Shown piece by piece: positions 1 to 9,379 of a DNA stretch of 36,596 bases. Source of the DNA: JBIOJB01 sp044450465 (lineage in GTDB: Bacteria > Chloroflexota > Dormibacteria > Dormibacterales > Dormibacteraceae); contig JBIOJB010000021.1 of assembly GCA_044450465.1 (NCBI GenBank), forward strand, positions 1 through 36,596, written 5' to 3'. The translations under genes were made by a program, and so were the position numbers. The notes under the pieces are model-generated. The model did not search any database, was not told the DNA's origin, and worked only from the letters and a program-made list of their open reading frames with translations. How positions within the stretch are numbered: position 1 is the first letter of the stretch; every line of letters begins with the position of its first letter.

Positions 1-23
1 CAATCCCAACAGCGGGAAGGTGG

Positions 24-59
24 GTCATGGGAGGGAACCCGGGGGTGCCCTCCCATGAC
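24..59. promoter_or_regulatory. Perfect 12-bp inverted repeat upstream of lon
   Basis: The arms GTCATGGGAGGG (24-35) and CCCTCCCATGAC (48-59) are exact reverse complements around a 12-nt centre. The left half contains GAGGGAACC, also found in the palindromic promoter unit before the CYTH gene (3705-3714). GGAACC at 34-39 resembles an ECF-sigma -35 element, with CATGAC about 14 nt further on. It may be an operator or promoter for lon, or for a leftward gene outside the window. A dispersed palindromic repeat cannot be excluded. Confidence 0.55.
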
Positions 60-99
60 ACCAAGTGTGGGAATTGTCGTGGCTGGGTAAACGTTCTCC

Positions 100-2451
<2,352 letters not shown>

Positions 2452-2504
2452 CCCGCAGCGCCGACCCGGAAGGCTCGTGAGGAATAATCGATCGCCCGGT
2501 CGAC

Positions 2505-2933
2505 TTGGCAGATAGCGTGAGCCGCAGCGCACGCGAGATTCTCGAAGCTGCCAGGACGATCGCTGTGGTCGGCGCCTCGCGGGACCCCAACAAGGCCGGC
2601 GGTTCCGTGCCGGCCGGCCTTCAGAGCCGTGGCTTTCGCATCATCCCGATCAATCCGTACGCGGATGAGCTGTTCGGCGAGCGCGCCTACCGGTCGCTGC
2701 ACGACGTTCCAGATGCGATCGACCTGGTCGATGTGTTCCGGCCCTCACGAGACGCCGCCGACATTGCCCGGCAGGCGGTTGCCGTGGGCGCCAAAGCGCT
2801 ATGGCTCCAGCTGGACATCCGCTCCGAGGAAGCGCGGCGGATAGCCGAGACTGCAGGCCTCGACTACGTGGAGGACGAGTGCACGGCCGTCGTGAGCGCC
2901 CTCTACCGGATTCGAAAGCCGACGGCCGCCTAA
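2505..2933 (+). CDS. CoA-binding domain protein (YccU-like)
   Basis: This 142-aa protein is a single Rossmann-type CoA_binding_2 domain. The motif TIAVVGASRDPNKAG near residue 18 is the dinucleotide/CoA-binding loop of the family, followed by VPAGLQSRGFRIIPINP and the late segment LDYVEDECTAVV typical of YccU-like proteins. The family binds CoA and its cellular role is unsettled. The start is TTG at 2505; an in-frame GTG at 2517 is an alternative. GTGAGGA about 22 nt upstream is too far to be a good ribosome site. The stop overlaps tail-to-tail by 3 nt with the convergent acetyltransferase gene. A link to Lon is not implied by anything except adjacency. Confidence 0.88.
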   Translation: MADSVSRSAREILEAARTIAVVGASRDPNKAGGSVPAGLQSRGFRIIPINPYADELFGERAYRSLHDVPDAIDLVDVFRPSRDAADIARQAVAVGAKALWLQLDIRSEEARRIAETAGLDYVEDECTAVVSALYRIRKPTAA

Positions 2934-3493
2934 GACCGTATGGGTGGCTCAGTTGTTCGAATCGCCGAGTAGACCACGAGGTCATGCCACGCGCCGGCTC
3001 TGTACTGGGCGCCTCTGAGCACGCCATCCCGGCTGAACCCGGCCCTTTCCAGCGCGCGCTGCTCGGCCAGGTTGGCAACATCCGTCGAAGCCTCGATTCT
3101 GTGCACTGAGGTGGTCGCGAACAGGTAATCGGCGAGCAGCCTCTGCGCCTCGCTGCCAAACCCCAGACCCCTCGCCTCCGGAACCAGGCTGATGCCGATG
3201 TTCCAGACGATCGACTCGGGGTTCGGTCCGTAACGAACAAGGCGCCAAGAGACGTTGCCGATTGGCGTGCTGCCGGCGATGCGCTCCACCATCAGACTTC
3301 CGCCATGGTCTCCGATCAACCCGCCATTCGTGATCATGTCGGCGGTGACGGGTCGGGGAGGCACGCCGAAGTCGTTGAATTCACCCCTCAGCTCGGGAGA
3401 TGACGCCCAGAGCGCAAGCAAGTCCACGTCACCAAGAGTCACAGCTCGCAAGCGGACCGCATCACCAGGTCGCGAAGCGTGCAAATCGCCCAC
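2930..3493 (-). CDS. GNAT acetyltransferase, RimJ/RimL type
   Basis: This 187-aa single-domain GNAT (Acetyltransf_3) transfers an acetyl group from acetyl-CoA to an amine; the substrate is unknown. Visible family features are VRLRAVTLGDVDLL at the N-terminus, the motif-A loop region EARGLGFGSEAQRLL (about residues 108-122), and the C-terminal pattern ALERAGFSRDGVLRG seen in ribosomal-protein and amino-sugar N-acetyltransferases. Start: on the minus strand CATAAT is followed by exactly six bases and then GTG at 3493, which looks like a -10 box feeding a leaderless GTG message. The gene is divergent from the CYTH gene across the 248-bp repeat-bearing spacer 3494-3741. Confidence 0.9.
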   Translation of the reverse strand: MGDLHASRPGDAVRLRAVTLGDVDLLALWASSPELRGEFNDFGVPPRPVTADMITNGGLIGDHGGSLMVERIAGSTPIGNVSWRLVRYGPNPESIVWNIGISLVPEARGLGFGSEAQRLLADYLFATTSVHRIEASTDVANLAEQRALERAGFSRDGVLRGAQYRAGAWHDLVVYSAIRTTEPPIRS

Positions 3494-3499
3494 GTAGGA

Positions 3500-3505
3500 A
3501 TTATG
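3500..3505 (-). promoter_or_regulatory. -10 box CATAAT of leaderless GNAT gene
   Basis: The minus strand reads CATAAT, then TCCTAC, then GTG at 3493. Five of six bases match TATAAT, and the predicted transcription start falls on the start codon. No Shine-Dalgarno is present. No convincing -35 hexamer was seen. Confidence 0.5.
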
Positions 3506-3510
3506 CGAAT

Positions 3511-3576
3511 CGCGTAAGCGACCGGCCGATTAGGCGGAACCATCCGGATTCCCTCGCATAAGGCGAGCGTGGCCCG
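3511..3576 (+). repeat. 66-bp palindromic promoter unit, copy 1 (degenerate)
   Basis: This stretch aligns without gaps to 3684-3749, with roughly 86 percent identity by eye. It has the same order: CGCGTA(A/C)GCGACCGGCCGAT, GGAACCATCCGG, a CATAA box and AGCGTGGCCCG ending in a GTG. The palindrome is imperfect here. Its -10 equivalent is CATAAG (3557-3562), six bases before GTG at 3569. That GTG opens a frame of only 25 codons (3569-3646) with no recognisable similarity. It is probably a duplicated promoter plus start region that has decayed. Confidence 0.6.
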
Positions 3577-3683
3577 GGCGGCCGGGTACACCCCGGCCGC
3601 GACTTTGTCTTCAGTCCACCCAAGCACGGCTGGGAGTTCGCTATAAACAGGCCCTCGATATACCGGAAGGAGAGCAGGCCCGT

Positions 3684-3749
3684 CGCGTACGCGACCGGCC
3701 GATGAGAGGGAACCATCCGGGTTCCCTCTCATAATTCCAGCGTGGCCCG
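3684..3749 (+). repeat. 66-bp palindromic promoter unit, copy 2 (CYTH promoter)
   Basis: This is the second copy of the unit at 3511-3576. It contains a perfect inverted repeat ATGAGAGGGAACC (3702-3714) / GGTTCCCTCTCAT (3720-3732) around a 5-nt centre. GGAACC (3709-3714), 15 bp before CATAAT (3730-3735), has the look of an ECF-type -35 with a strong -10. Six bases later is the GTG start of the CYTH gene. An operator lying over the core promoter is equally possible. Confidence 0.6.
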
Positions 3750-4440
3750 CCGAGGCGCGCGGCATGTCAGAGACCGCACCCTGGAGTCAGAGCTCAAGTT
3801 TCGAGTGCAGGGCCCGGCCGCCCACGCCCGGCTGCGCGCGATGCTGCGCAAGCGCGGCGCCCGGCTCACGGGCCACTACCGCGAGGAGAACATCCGACTC
3901 ACCGGCCCGGGCAAATCCACGCGGCGCACCTCGCTCAGGCTCCGCGTGCTCGACGGCGGACCGCGCGGGATGCTGACGGCGAAGGGTCCGGCCACCTTCG
4001 CCTCCGGGGTGAAGATCCGCGAAGAGACCGAGACGGCGGTGTCGGACGCGCATGCCGCCCTTGATCTTTTCCTTCAGCTCGGCTTCCGGGTCGCCTGGAC
4101 CTATCCCAAGCAACGCTCCTTGTGGATTCTGGACAGCGTCTCGATCACGCTCGACGTGCTGGACTTCGGCTGGTTCGTGGAGCTCGAAGGACCGCTGGAC
4201 AGGCTGCCCGAGATGGCTCGCAGCCTGGGGTTTGACGTGGCCTCAGCAGTGCGGGAAAGCTACTCGGTTCTGGCCCGCCAGTTCCTTCAGGCCAACAAGG
4301 ACGGAGCCGCCCGGCTGACTCCACGCGCGGCTCGCCCTGAGGCCCGGCCCGCTAGCCCTCGAAGCGAAGCTCGTACCTCTCAGCGTCAAAGCGGCCCTCC
4401 CCACCTTCCGGACGCCAATCGAGTGGCCCCTGGTGCTTGA
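3742..4440 (+). CDS. CYTH domain protein (class IV cyclase / triphosphatase fold)
   Basis: This 232-aa protein carries one CYTH triphosphate-tunnel domain (about residues 14-185). The signature ExExK is visible as ESELK at 15-19, followed by basic and acidic tunnel strands such as RRTSLRLRVLDG, LTAKGP, KIREETE, ITLDVLDFGWFVELEG and RESYSVLA. The family includes CyaB-type adenylate cyclases and thiamine or inorganic triphosphatases, and the exact activity cannot be told. The start is GTG at 3742, with CATAAT six bases upstream, so the message is probably leaderless. The last ~45 residues are Arg/Pro/Ser-rich, unlike the domain, and overlap the convergent acetyltransferase by 89 bp. They may be a dispensable read-on tail. 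Confidence 0.85.
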   Translation: MARRGARHVRDRTLESELKFRVQGPAAHARLRAMLRKRGARLTGHYREENIRLTGPGKSTRRTSLRLRVLDGGPRGMLTAKGPATFASGVKIREETETAVSDAHAALDLFLQLGFRVAWTYPKQRSLWILDSVSITLDVLDFGWFVELEGPLDRLPEMARSLGFDVASAVRESYSVLARQFLQANKDGAARLTPRAARPEARPASPRSEARTSQRQSGPPHLPDANRVAPGA

Positions 4441-4852
4441 AACCGAGCTTTTCCGCGACGCACCTGCTCGCGCGATTCTCTCGCCCTGCCCATAGAGTCA
4501 AGCCGTTCATGCGAAGGGAGTCGCGGGCCCAGGCCACCAGGACCAGGCATGCTTCGGTCGTCAGGCCGCGCCCGGCATGGTCGGAGCGCATCCAGTAATG
4601 GAGCTCTGCTTGATCGTCCGTTTCGCGGTTGAGTCCAACGACCCCCAACACTTCGCTTGTTCCACGCTCGATCATCGCGAAATGAAAGGCCCGATCTTCG
4701 AGCCAGTCTCGCGGCGCTCGCTGCGTCATGACGATGACCTGTTCCAGCGACGGTTCGCGAGCCCATGGCATCCAGGGAAGCAGCTCCGCCTGAGATGCGA
4801 CCGTCGCGGAATGAAGGCCCTCCGCGTGGGCCGGCGTCACGGGTTCGAGCAA
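4352..4852 (-). CDS. GNAT acetyltransferase (RimJ/RimL-like)
   Basis: This GNAT protein of about 166 aa resembles ribosomal-protein-serine acetyltransferases. Markers are EPVTPAHAEGL, LLPWMPWA, FAMIERGTSEVLGVVGLN, the RSDHAGRGLTTEA motif-A loop and ENRASRCVAEKLGFKHQG. The start is unclear. Family similarity begins a few residues earlier (TERLLLEP), but that frame has no ATG, GTG or TTG between the end of the upstream aldehyde dehydrogenase gene (4899) and the TTG at 4852. GGAG lies 6 nt before that TTG, so TTG is taken here. The gene is probably co-transcribed with, and downstream of, the dehydrogenase. It overlaps the CYTH gene's 3' end by 89 bp on the other strand. Confidence 0.8.
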   Translation of the reverse strand: MLEPVTPAHAEGLHSATVASQAELLPWMPWAREPSLEQVIVMTQRAPRDWLEDRAFHFAMIERGTSEVLGVVGLNRETDDQAELHYWMRSDHAGRGLTTEACLVLVAWARDSLRMNGLTLWAGRENRASRCVAEKLGFKHQGPLDWRPEGGEGRFDAERYELRFEG

Positions 4853-4898
4853 CAGGCGCTCCGTGACGAGGGTGACGGTGTCGCGCGCGCCTAAGTCG

Positions 4899-6308
4899 CT
4901 ACTCCGATCGTGGAGGTGGCGCCGCCTTGGCTCCGTCGGTTCGGGCTGGGCCCACCCAGACCGTCTGGATGTTGGTGAACTCCTTGATTCCGTAGGCGGA
5001 TAGCTCGCGCCCGTAGCCCGAGCGCTTGACGCCGCCGAAAGGCAGCCTTGCGTCCGACGCGACCATGCCGTTGACGAAGACCATGCCCGCCTCCACCCGC
5101 TCCGCCAGCTGCTTGGCGCGATCGACGTCCGCCGTCCACAGGCTGGCTCCAAGGCCGAACTCCGTGTCGTTGGCCACGCGGAGCGCGTCCTCCGCGTCCT
5201 TGACGCGGATCACCGCTGCCACGGGACCGAACGTCTCCTCGTGATAGGCGGGCATGCCCGGCCGCACGTTGGCGAGGACTGTCGGCTCGAAGAAGTAACC
5301 ATCGCCTTCGATGCGCTTGCCGCCGGTCAGAGCCGTCGCACCAAGCCTCAAAGATTCGGCGACCTGCCGCTCGAGGTCCGCCACGAGGTCCGCTCGAGCC
5401 AGCGGTCCCACCTGGTTGCCGCGATCCATCGGGTTGCCCACCTTCAAGCCGCCGACCGCGGCTGCGAACAGCGCCTCGAACTCTTCGGCCACCGCCTCTT
5501 CGACGATGAACCGCTTGGCGGCTATGCAGCTCTGTCCGTTGTTCTGGTTGCGGGCCCGGCACGCAACGGTCGCGGCCGCTCGCACGTCGGCGTCGGCCAG
5601 CACGATGAAGGGATCCGACCCTCCGAGCTCCAGCACCGACTTCTTCAAAACCTTGCCCGCCGCGGTGGCGACCTGGATGCCGGCGAACTCAGAACCCGTC
5701 AGGGTGACTCCGGCCACTCGAGGGTCGGCGATGATCCCGTCGACGGCGGCCGAGCCGATGAGGAGCGTCTGGAACACTCCGTCCGGCGCGCCTGCCTCAC
5801 GGAAAACCTCCTCGATCGCCATGGCCGATTGCGGCACGTTCGACGAGTGCTTGAGCAGCATCACGTTGCCCGCCGTCAAAGCCGGCAGGCCGGCGCGAAA
5901 CGCCTGCCAGAACGGGAAGTTCCACGGCATGACCGCCAGCAGCACGCCGAGCGGCTGAAACCGCACGTAGCTTTCGCTGGCCGTGCTCTCGAGCGTCTCG
6001 TCGGCCAGCAGGCCGGCCGCGTTGTCGGCCAGCCAGGTCGCGGTCCATGCGCATTTCTCGACCTCACCCTCGGCCTCGGCGATGGGCTTGCCCATCTCTG
6101 AGGTCATAAGAGCGGCGTACCTGGCCTTGTCGGCGCGCAGCACTCCCGCCACGGCGCGGATGATCGGCACGCGGGCTTCCAGCCCGGCGTCCCGCCAGGC
6201 CCGGCGGGCGGCCCAGGCCCTGCCCACCGCAGCCTCGATTCCCGCCGCGTCGAGCTCAGGAAACGACCCTGTCTCGCGGCCGGTGGCCGGATCGATGGAT
6301 TTCAACAT
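4899..6308 (-). CDS. gabD: NAD(P)-dependent succinate-semialdehyde-type dehydrogenase
   Basis: This 469-aa aldehyde dehydrogenase matches the GabD-like group, which oxidises succinate semialdehyde to succinate (GABA shunt or related pathways). The N-terminus SIDPATGRETGSF, the PWNFPFWQAFR cofactor-loop segment, the general base Glu227 in LELGGSDPF and nucleophile Cys261 in NNGQSCIAAKRF are all present, with the usual 34-residue spacing. The C-terminal FGGVKRSGYGRELS is also typical. The start is ATG at 6308; GAGAGG abuts it directly. Longer upstream frames would run into the divergent glgB start. Only about 30 bp separate the two starts, so both promoters must overlap the opposite gene. The substrate is inferred from motif resemblance. 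Confidence 0.93.
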   Translation of the reverse strand: MLKSIDPATGRETGSFPELDAAGIEAAVGRAWAARRAWRDAGLEARVPIIRAVAGVLRADKARYAALMTSEMGKPIAEAEGEVEKCAWTATWLADNAAGLLADETLESTASESYVRFQPLGVLLAVMPWNFPFWQAFRAGLPALTAGNVMLLKHSSNVPQSAMAIEEVFREAGAPDGVFQTLLIGSAAVDGIIADPRVAGVTLTGSEFAGIQVATAAGKVLKKSVLELGGSDPFIVLADADVRAAATVACRARNQNNGQSCIAAKRFIVEEAVAEEFEALFAAAVGGLKVGNPMDRGNQVGPLARADLVADLERQVAESLRLGATALTGGKRIEGDGYFFEPTVLANVRPGMPAYHEETFGPVAAVIRVKDAEDALRVANDTEFGLGASLWTADVDRAKQLAERVEAGMVFVNGMVASDARLPFGGVKRSGYGRELSAYGIKEFTNIQTVWVGPARTDGAKAAPPPRSE

Positions 6309-6338
6309 CCTCTCGAAATCATGGCACGATTGCGCCGC

Positions 6339-8255
6339 ATGACCCCCCGCTCGCTGCTCACCCCATTCGACCTGCACCTCTTCAACGAGGGAACGCACAG
6401 CCGCCTCTTCGAGAAGCTGGGAGCCCATCCGACGACGAACCCCGACGGGACCTACTTCGCCGTGTGGGCGCCCAACGCCGAGATGGTCAGCGTGATCGGG
6501 GATTTCAACAGCTGGGACAAGGCGGCCAACGGGCTCTATCCCCGCGAGCAGTCAGGGATCTGGGAGGGCTTCATACCGGGGGTCAGGCACGGCGCCCTTT
6601 ACAAGTTTCACGTGCGCTCGGGGGGCGCCCGCGAGGGCGCGGACAAGGCCGACCCGTTCGCCGCTTTCTCGGAGGCACCCCCGCGGCAGGCTTCCATCGT
6701 CTGGGACCTCGGCTATCAGTGGGGCGACGACGAATGGATGACCCGCCGTCATCTTGCCAACAGCCATAAGGCGCCATGGTCCGTTTACGAGCTGCACGTC
6801 GGGTCCTGGATGCGAGTTCCGGAAGAGGCGAACCGCTTCCTCACCTATCGCGAGCTCGCGCCACGCCTGGCCGACTACGTCAGCCGGATGGGCTTCACGC
6901 ACGTGGAGCTCATGCCGGTGATGGAGCATCCGCTCTACCGCTCCTGGGGCTACCAGACCACCGGTTACTTCGCGCCGACGAGCAGGTACGGGACGCCTCA
7001 GGACTTCATGTTCCTGGTCGACTATCTGCACCAGGGCGGGATTGGTGTGATCCTCGACTGGGTCCCGTCCCACTTCCCATCCGACGAGTTCGGCCTACAG
7101 AACTTCGACGGAACTCATCTTTTCGAGCATGCCGATCCCCGCCTGGGAGTCCATCCAGACTGGGGAAGCTCGATCTTCAACTACGGCCGCCACGAAGTGC
7201 GTGGATTTCTCATCAGCAGCGGCCTTTGCTGGTTGGACCGGTATCACGCCGACGGCCTGCGCGTCGATGGCGTGGCCTCGATGCTCTACCTGGACTACTC
7301 GCGCAAACAAGGCGAGTGGATTCCCAACCAGTACGGCGGGCGCGAGAGCCTGGAGGCCGTCGACTTCCTGCGGCACTTCAACATCGAGCTCTACAAGGAG
7401 CAGCCGGACACGCAGACGATCGCCGAAGAGTCAACCTCGTGGCCCCTGGTTTCGCACCCGACCTACATCGGAGGCCTCGGTTTTGGAATGAAGTGGGATC
7501 TGGGGTGGATGCACGACACGCTCAGCTACATGGCCGAGGAGCCGATCCACCGCAAGTTCCACCACCAGACCCTGACCTTCAGGATGCTTTATGCCTTCGG
7601 CGAGAACTTCATGCTCCCTCTCTCGCATGACGAGGTCGTCCACGGAAAGGGATCTCTGATCTCGAAGATGGCCGGCGACACGTGGCAGAAGTTCGCCAAC
7701 CTGCGCCTGCTCTACGGCTACATGTTCGCGCAGCCTGGGAAGAAGCTGATGTTCATGGGCGACGAGTTCGGCCAGTGGGCCGAGTGGGACGTCGAGCAGA
7801 GCCTTGACTGGCACCTGCTCGAATCCCCGGCGCACAGCGGCCTGCGGCTGTGGGTGAGCGACCTGAACCGGATCCTGCGCGACGAGAAGGCTCTCCACCA
7901 GCTCGACTTTGATCCCGCCGGCTTCGCCTGGATCGACTGCACAGACGCTGACCAGAGCATCGTCAGCCTTTTGCGCCGCGGAGAGTCCGAGTCCAGCATC
8001 GTCGTCGGGGTCTTCAATTTCACGCCGGTGCCGCGGTTCGGCTACCGAATCGGCGTCCCGAGGCCTGGCCGCTGGCTGGAGCTGCTGAACGGCGACGCCC
8101 CCCTTTACGGGGGCAGCGGGCACGGGAACCTCGGCGGTGTGGAGGCCGATCCGGTTCCAAGGCACGGCCATCCATCGAGCCTCTCGCTCACGCTGCCTCC
8201 ACTCGCCGCGCTGTTCCTGAAGCCGGATCCGGAGAGCACCACCCCGCTCGGTTGA
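6339..8255 (+). CDS. glgB: 1,4-alpha-glucan branching enzyme
   Basis: This GH13 enzyme of 638 aa makes alpha-1,6 branches in glycogen by cutting and re-joining alpha-1,4 chains. A CBM48 module (about residues 20-125, FAVWAPNAEMVSVIGDFN) precedes the catalytic barrel. Nucleophile Asp310 (LRVDGVASM), acid/base Glu363 (IAEESTSWP) and Asp431 (LSHDEVVHGKG) keep the same spacing as E. coli GlgB D405/E458/D526. A C-terminal beta domain completes the normal length. ATG at 6339 (MTPRSLLTPFDLHLF) is preferred over ATG at 6321; neither has a clear ribosome site. No other glycogen genes are adjacent. The convergent SIS gene ends 20 bp away. Confidence 0.96.
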   Translation: MTPRSLLTPFDLHLFNEGTHSRLFEKLGAHPTTNPDGTYFAVWAPNAEMVSVIGDFNSWDKAANGLYPREQSGIWEGFIPGVRHGALYKFHVRSGGAREGADKADPFAAFSEAPPRQASIVWDLGYQWGDDEWMTRRHLANSHKAPWSVYELHVGSWMRVPEEANRFLTYRELAPRLADYVSRMGFTHVELMPVMEHPLYRSWGYQTTGYFAPTSRYGTPQDFMFLVDYLHQGGIGVILDWVPSHFPSDEFGLQNFDGTHLFEHADPRLGVHPDWGSSIFNYGRHEVRGFLISSGLCWLDRYHADGLRVDGVASMLYLDYSRKQGEWIPNQYGGRESLEAVDFLRHFNIELYKEQPDTQTIAEESTSWPLVSHPTYIGGLGFGMKWDLGWMHDTLSYMAEEPIHRKFHHQTLTFRMLYAFGENFMLPLSHDEVVHGKGSLISKMAGDTWQKFANLRLLYGYMFAQPGKKLMFMGDEFGQWAEWDVEQSLDWHLLESPAHSGLRLWVSDLNRILRDEKALHQLDFDPAGFAWIDCTDADQSIVSLLRRGESESSIVVGVFNFTPVPRFGYRIGVPRPGRWLELLNGDAPLYGGSGHGNLGGVEADPVPRHGHPSSLSLTLPPLAALFLKPDPESTTPLG

Positions 8256-8275
8256 ACCTCGGCGACCGCGCGGAC

Positions 8276-9307
8276 TTAGAGGGTGAACTCCTTCTGGGCG
8301 GCGGCGTAGCCGGGCTCGTCCTTGCGAAACGTGTCGGCGTCGACCCTCATCCGCCGCGAGGCTTCGTAGGCCAGCCACTGGAGCGGGATCACGTTGACGA
8401 TCGGTGCGAGCACCTCGTCCAGCTCGGTGGTCACGATCGCCGCGGCGCCCTCAAGCGATGTGGCCGACGGGCCGACGGCGATCACGCGGGCGCCGATCTT
8501 GCCCAGTGCGGCGGCCACCTCCCGCGCGCGCTCCAGGGCTGGACCGGGTTGAGCCACGACCACGACGGACTGCCCGGGCTGGATGCTCACAAGCGGGCCG
8601 TGCAGCACTCCTTCCACGTCATGGCCCTCGGCCGAGACGAGGTGAGCGGCCTCACGGAGCTTGAGCGCGCCTTCCAGAGAGGTCGCGCGCGCCGGACCAC
8701 CGCCGACGAAATGGACGACCGTCTCGAGGTTCATGCCCGCCACCGCCGCCTTCACCTGCTCGCGCATCGCCACAGCGGCGTCAACCGCCGAGGGGACGCT
8801 TGCGAGCTGGGAGCGCCAGGTTGGTTTCCCGAGCTCGCAAGCTATCTGCGCCAGGCGAAGCATCGCTCCTGTGTGGCTCGCCGTGTGGACAGGCGACTTC
8901 TCCTGCTCCACCGTCCGCACCACGCCGTCGCCCTCAAGCGCCGAGCCATTCCCAGTGATCGCGATCCAGCTGGGATTGGAGGCCATGAAAGCGGTGAGCG
9001 AATCCCGGCTGAAGCGCTTGCTTCCGCGATGGCTCAGGAGGATCAGCGCGTCTCCGTCTCGCAACGCAGGTGGGTAATTCGCGAACTCGAAGGCCCGCAC
9101 CGCCCAGGCCTCGACACCCGCGGTGCGCAACATGAACTGGCCCACGAGGGCGCCGTGGTAGCTCGTGCCCGTCCCCACGACGAAGATGCGGCGCGCTGAC
9201 CGCAAGCGGGCGGCCGCGGTGGCCGCGGAGCCGTCCGCCAGCAGCCGCTCCAACTCGCGGGGCTGGCCTTCCAGCGTGGCCTTCAAGAATTCGCCAGGCT
9301 CACCCAT
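8276..9307 (-). CDS. Double-SIS sugar-phosphate isomerase (GlmS isomerase-like)
   Basis: This 343-aa protein contains two tandem SIS domains and lacks the N-terminal glutaminase domain of GlmS. Visible features are FLKATLEGQPRELERLL, the first SIS loop FVVGTGTSYHGALVGQ, the serine/threonine-rich LLSHRGSK, the second SIS segment HFVGGGPARATSLEGALKLREAAH, and HGPLVSIQPG. The C-terminal segment with DEPGYAAAQKEFTL replaces the usual GlmS DxPRNLAKSVTVE end. Such stand-alone isomerases usually act on fructose/glucosamine phosphates or as ammonia-using deaminases; the substrate here is unknown. ATG at 9307 is chosen because GAGGTGGGAGC lies just upstream. The gene may be read with the Mrr-like gene above it (72-bp gap). 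Confidence 0.88.
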   Translation of the reverse strand: MGEPGEFLKATLEGQPRELERLLADGSAATAAARLRSARRIFVVGTGTSYHGALVGQFMLRTAGVEAWAVRAFEFANYPPALRDGDALILLSHRGSKRFSRDSLTAFMASNPSWIAITGNGSALEGDGVVRTVEQEKSPVHTASHTGAMLRLAQIACELGKPTWRSQLASVPSAVDAAVAMREQVKAAVAGMNLETVVHFVGGGPARATSLEGALKLREAAHLVSAEGHDVEGVLHGPLVSIQPGQSVVVVAQPGPALERAREVAAALGKIGARVIAVGPSATSLEGAAAIVTTELDEVLAPIVNVIPLQWLAYEASRRMRVDADTFRKDEPGYAAAQKEFTL

Positions 9308-9379
9308 GCTCCCACCTCGTGACTGTGTTCGAATCCGGGGCCCCAATGTTCGGGCATCGCGAGCGCCGCCGCTCCGGAT

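Noticed and set aside
3569..3646. 25-codon frame after the degenerate promoter unit
   Set aside because: It has no similarity or conserved composition and is more likely the decayed remains of the duplicated start region than a gene.
4856..5152. Long N-terminal extension of the second acetyltransferase
   Set aside because: It overlaps the dehydrogenase coding region out of frame and is Ser/Arg-rich, as expected for a shadow frame.
6309..6428. 40-residue N-terminal extension of the aldehyde dehydrogenase
   Set aside because: It would overlap the start of glgB and lacks family similarity. MLKSIDPATG is the usual start of this group.
7431..8378. A 315-codon minus-strand frame opposite glgB
   Set aside because: It is antisense to the conserved catalytic part of glgB, with low-complexity Arg/Val-rich translation and no family features.
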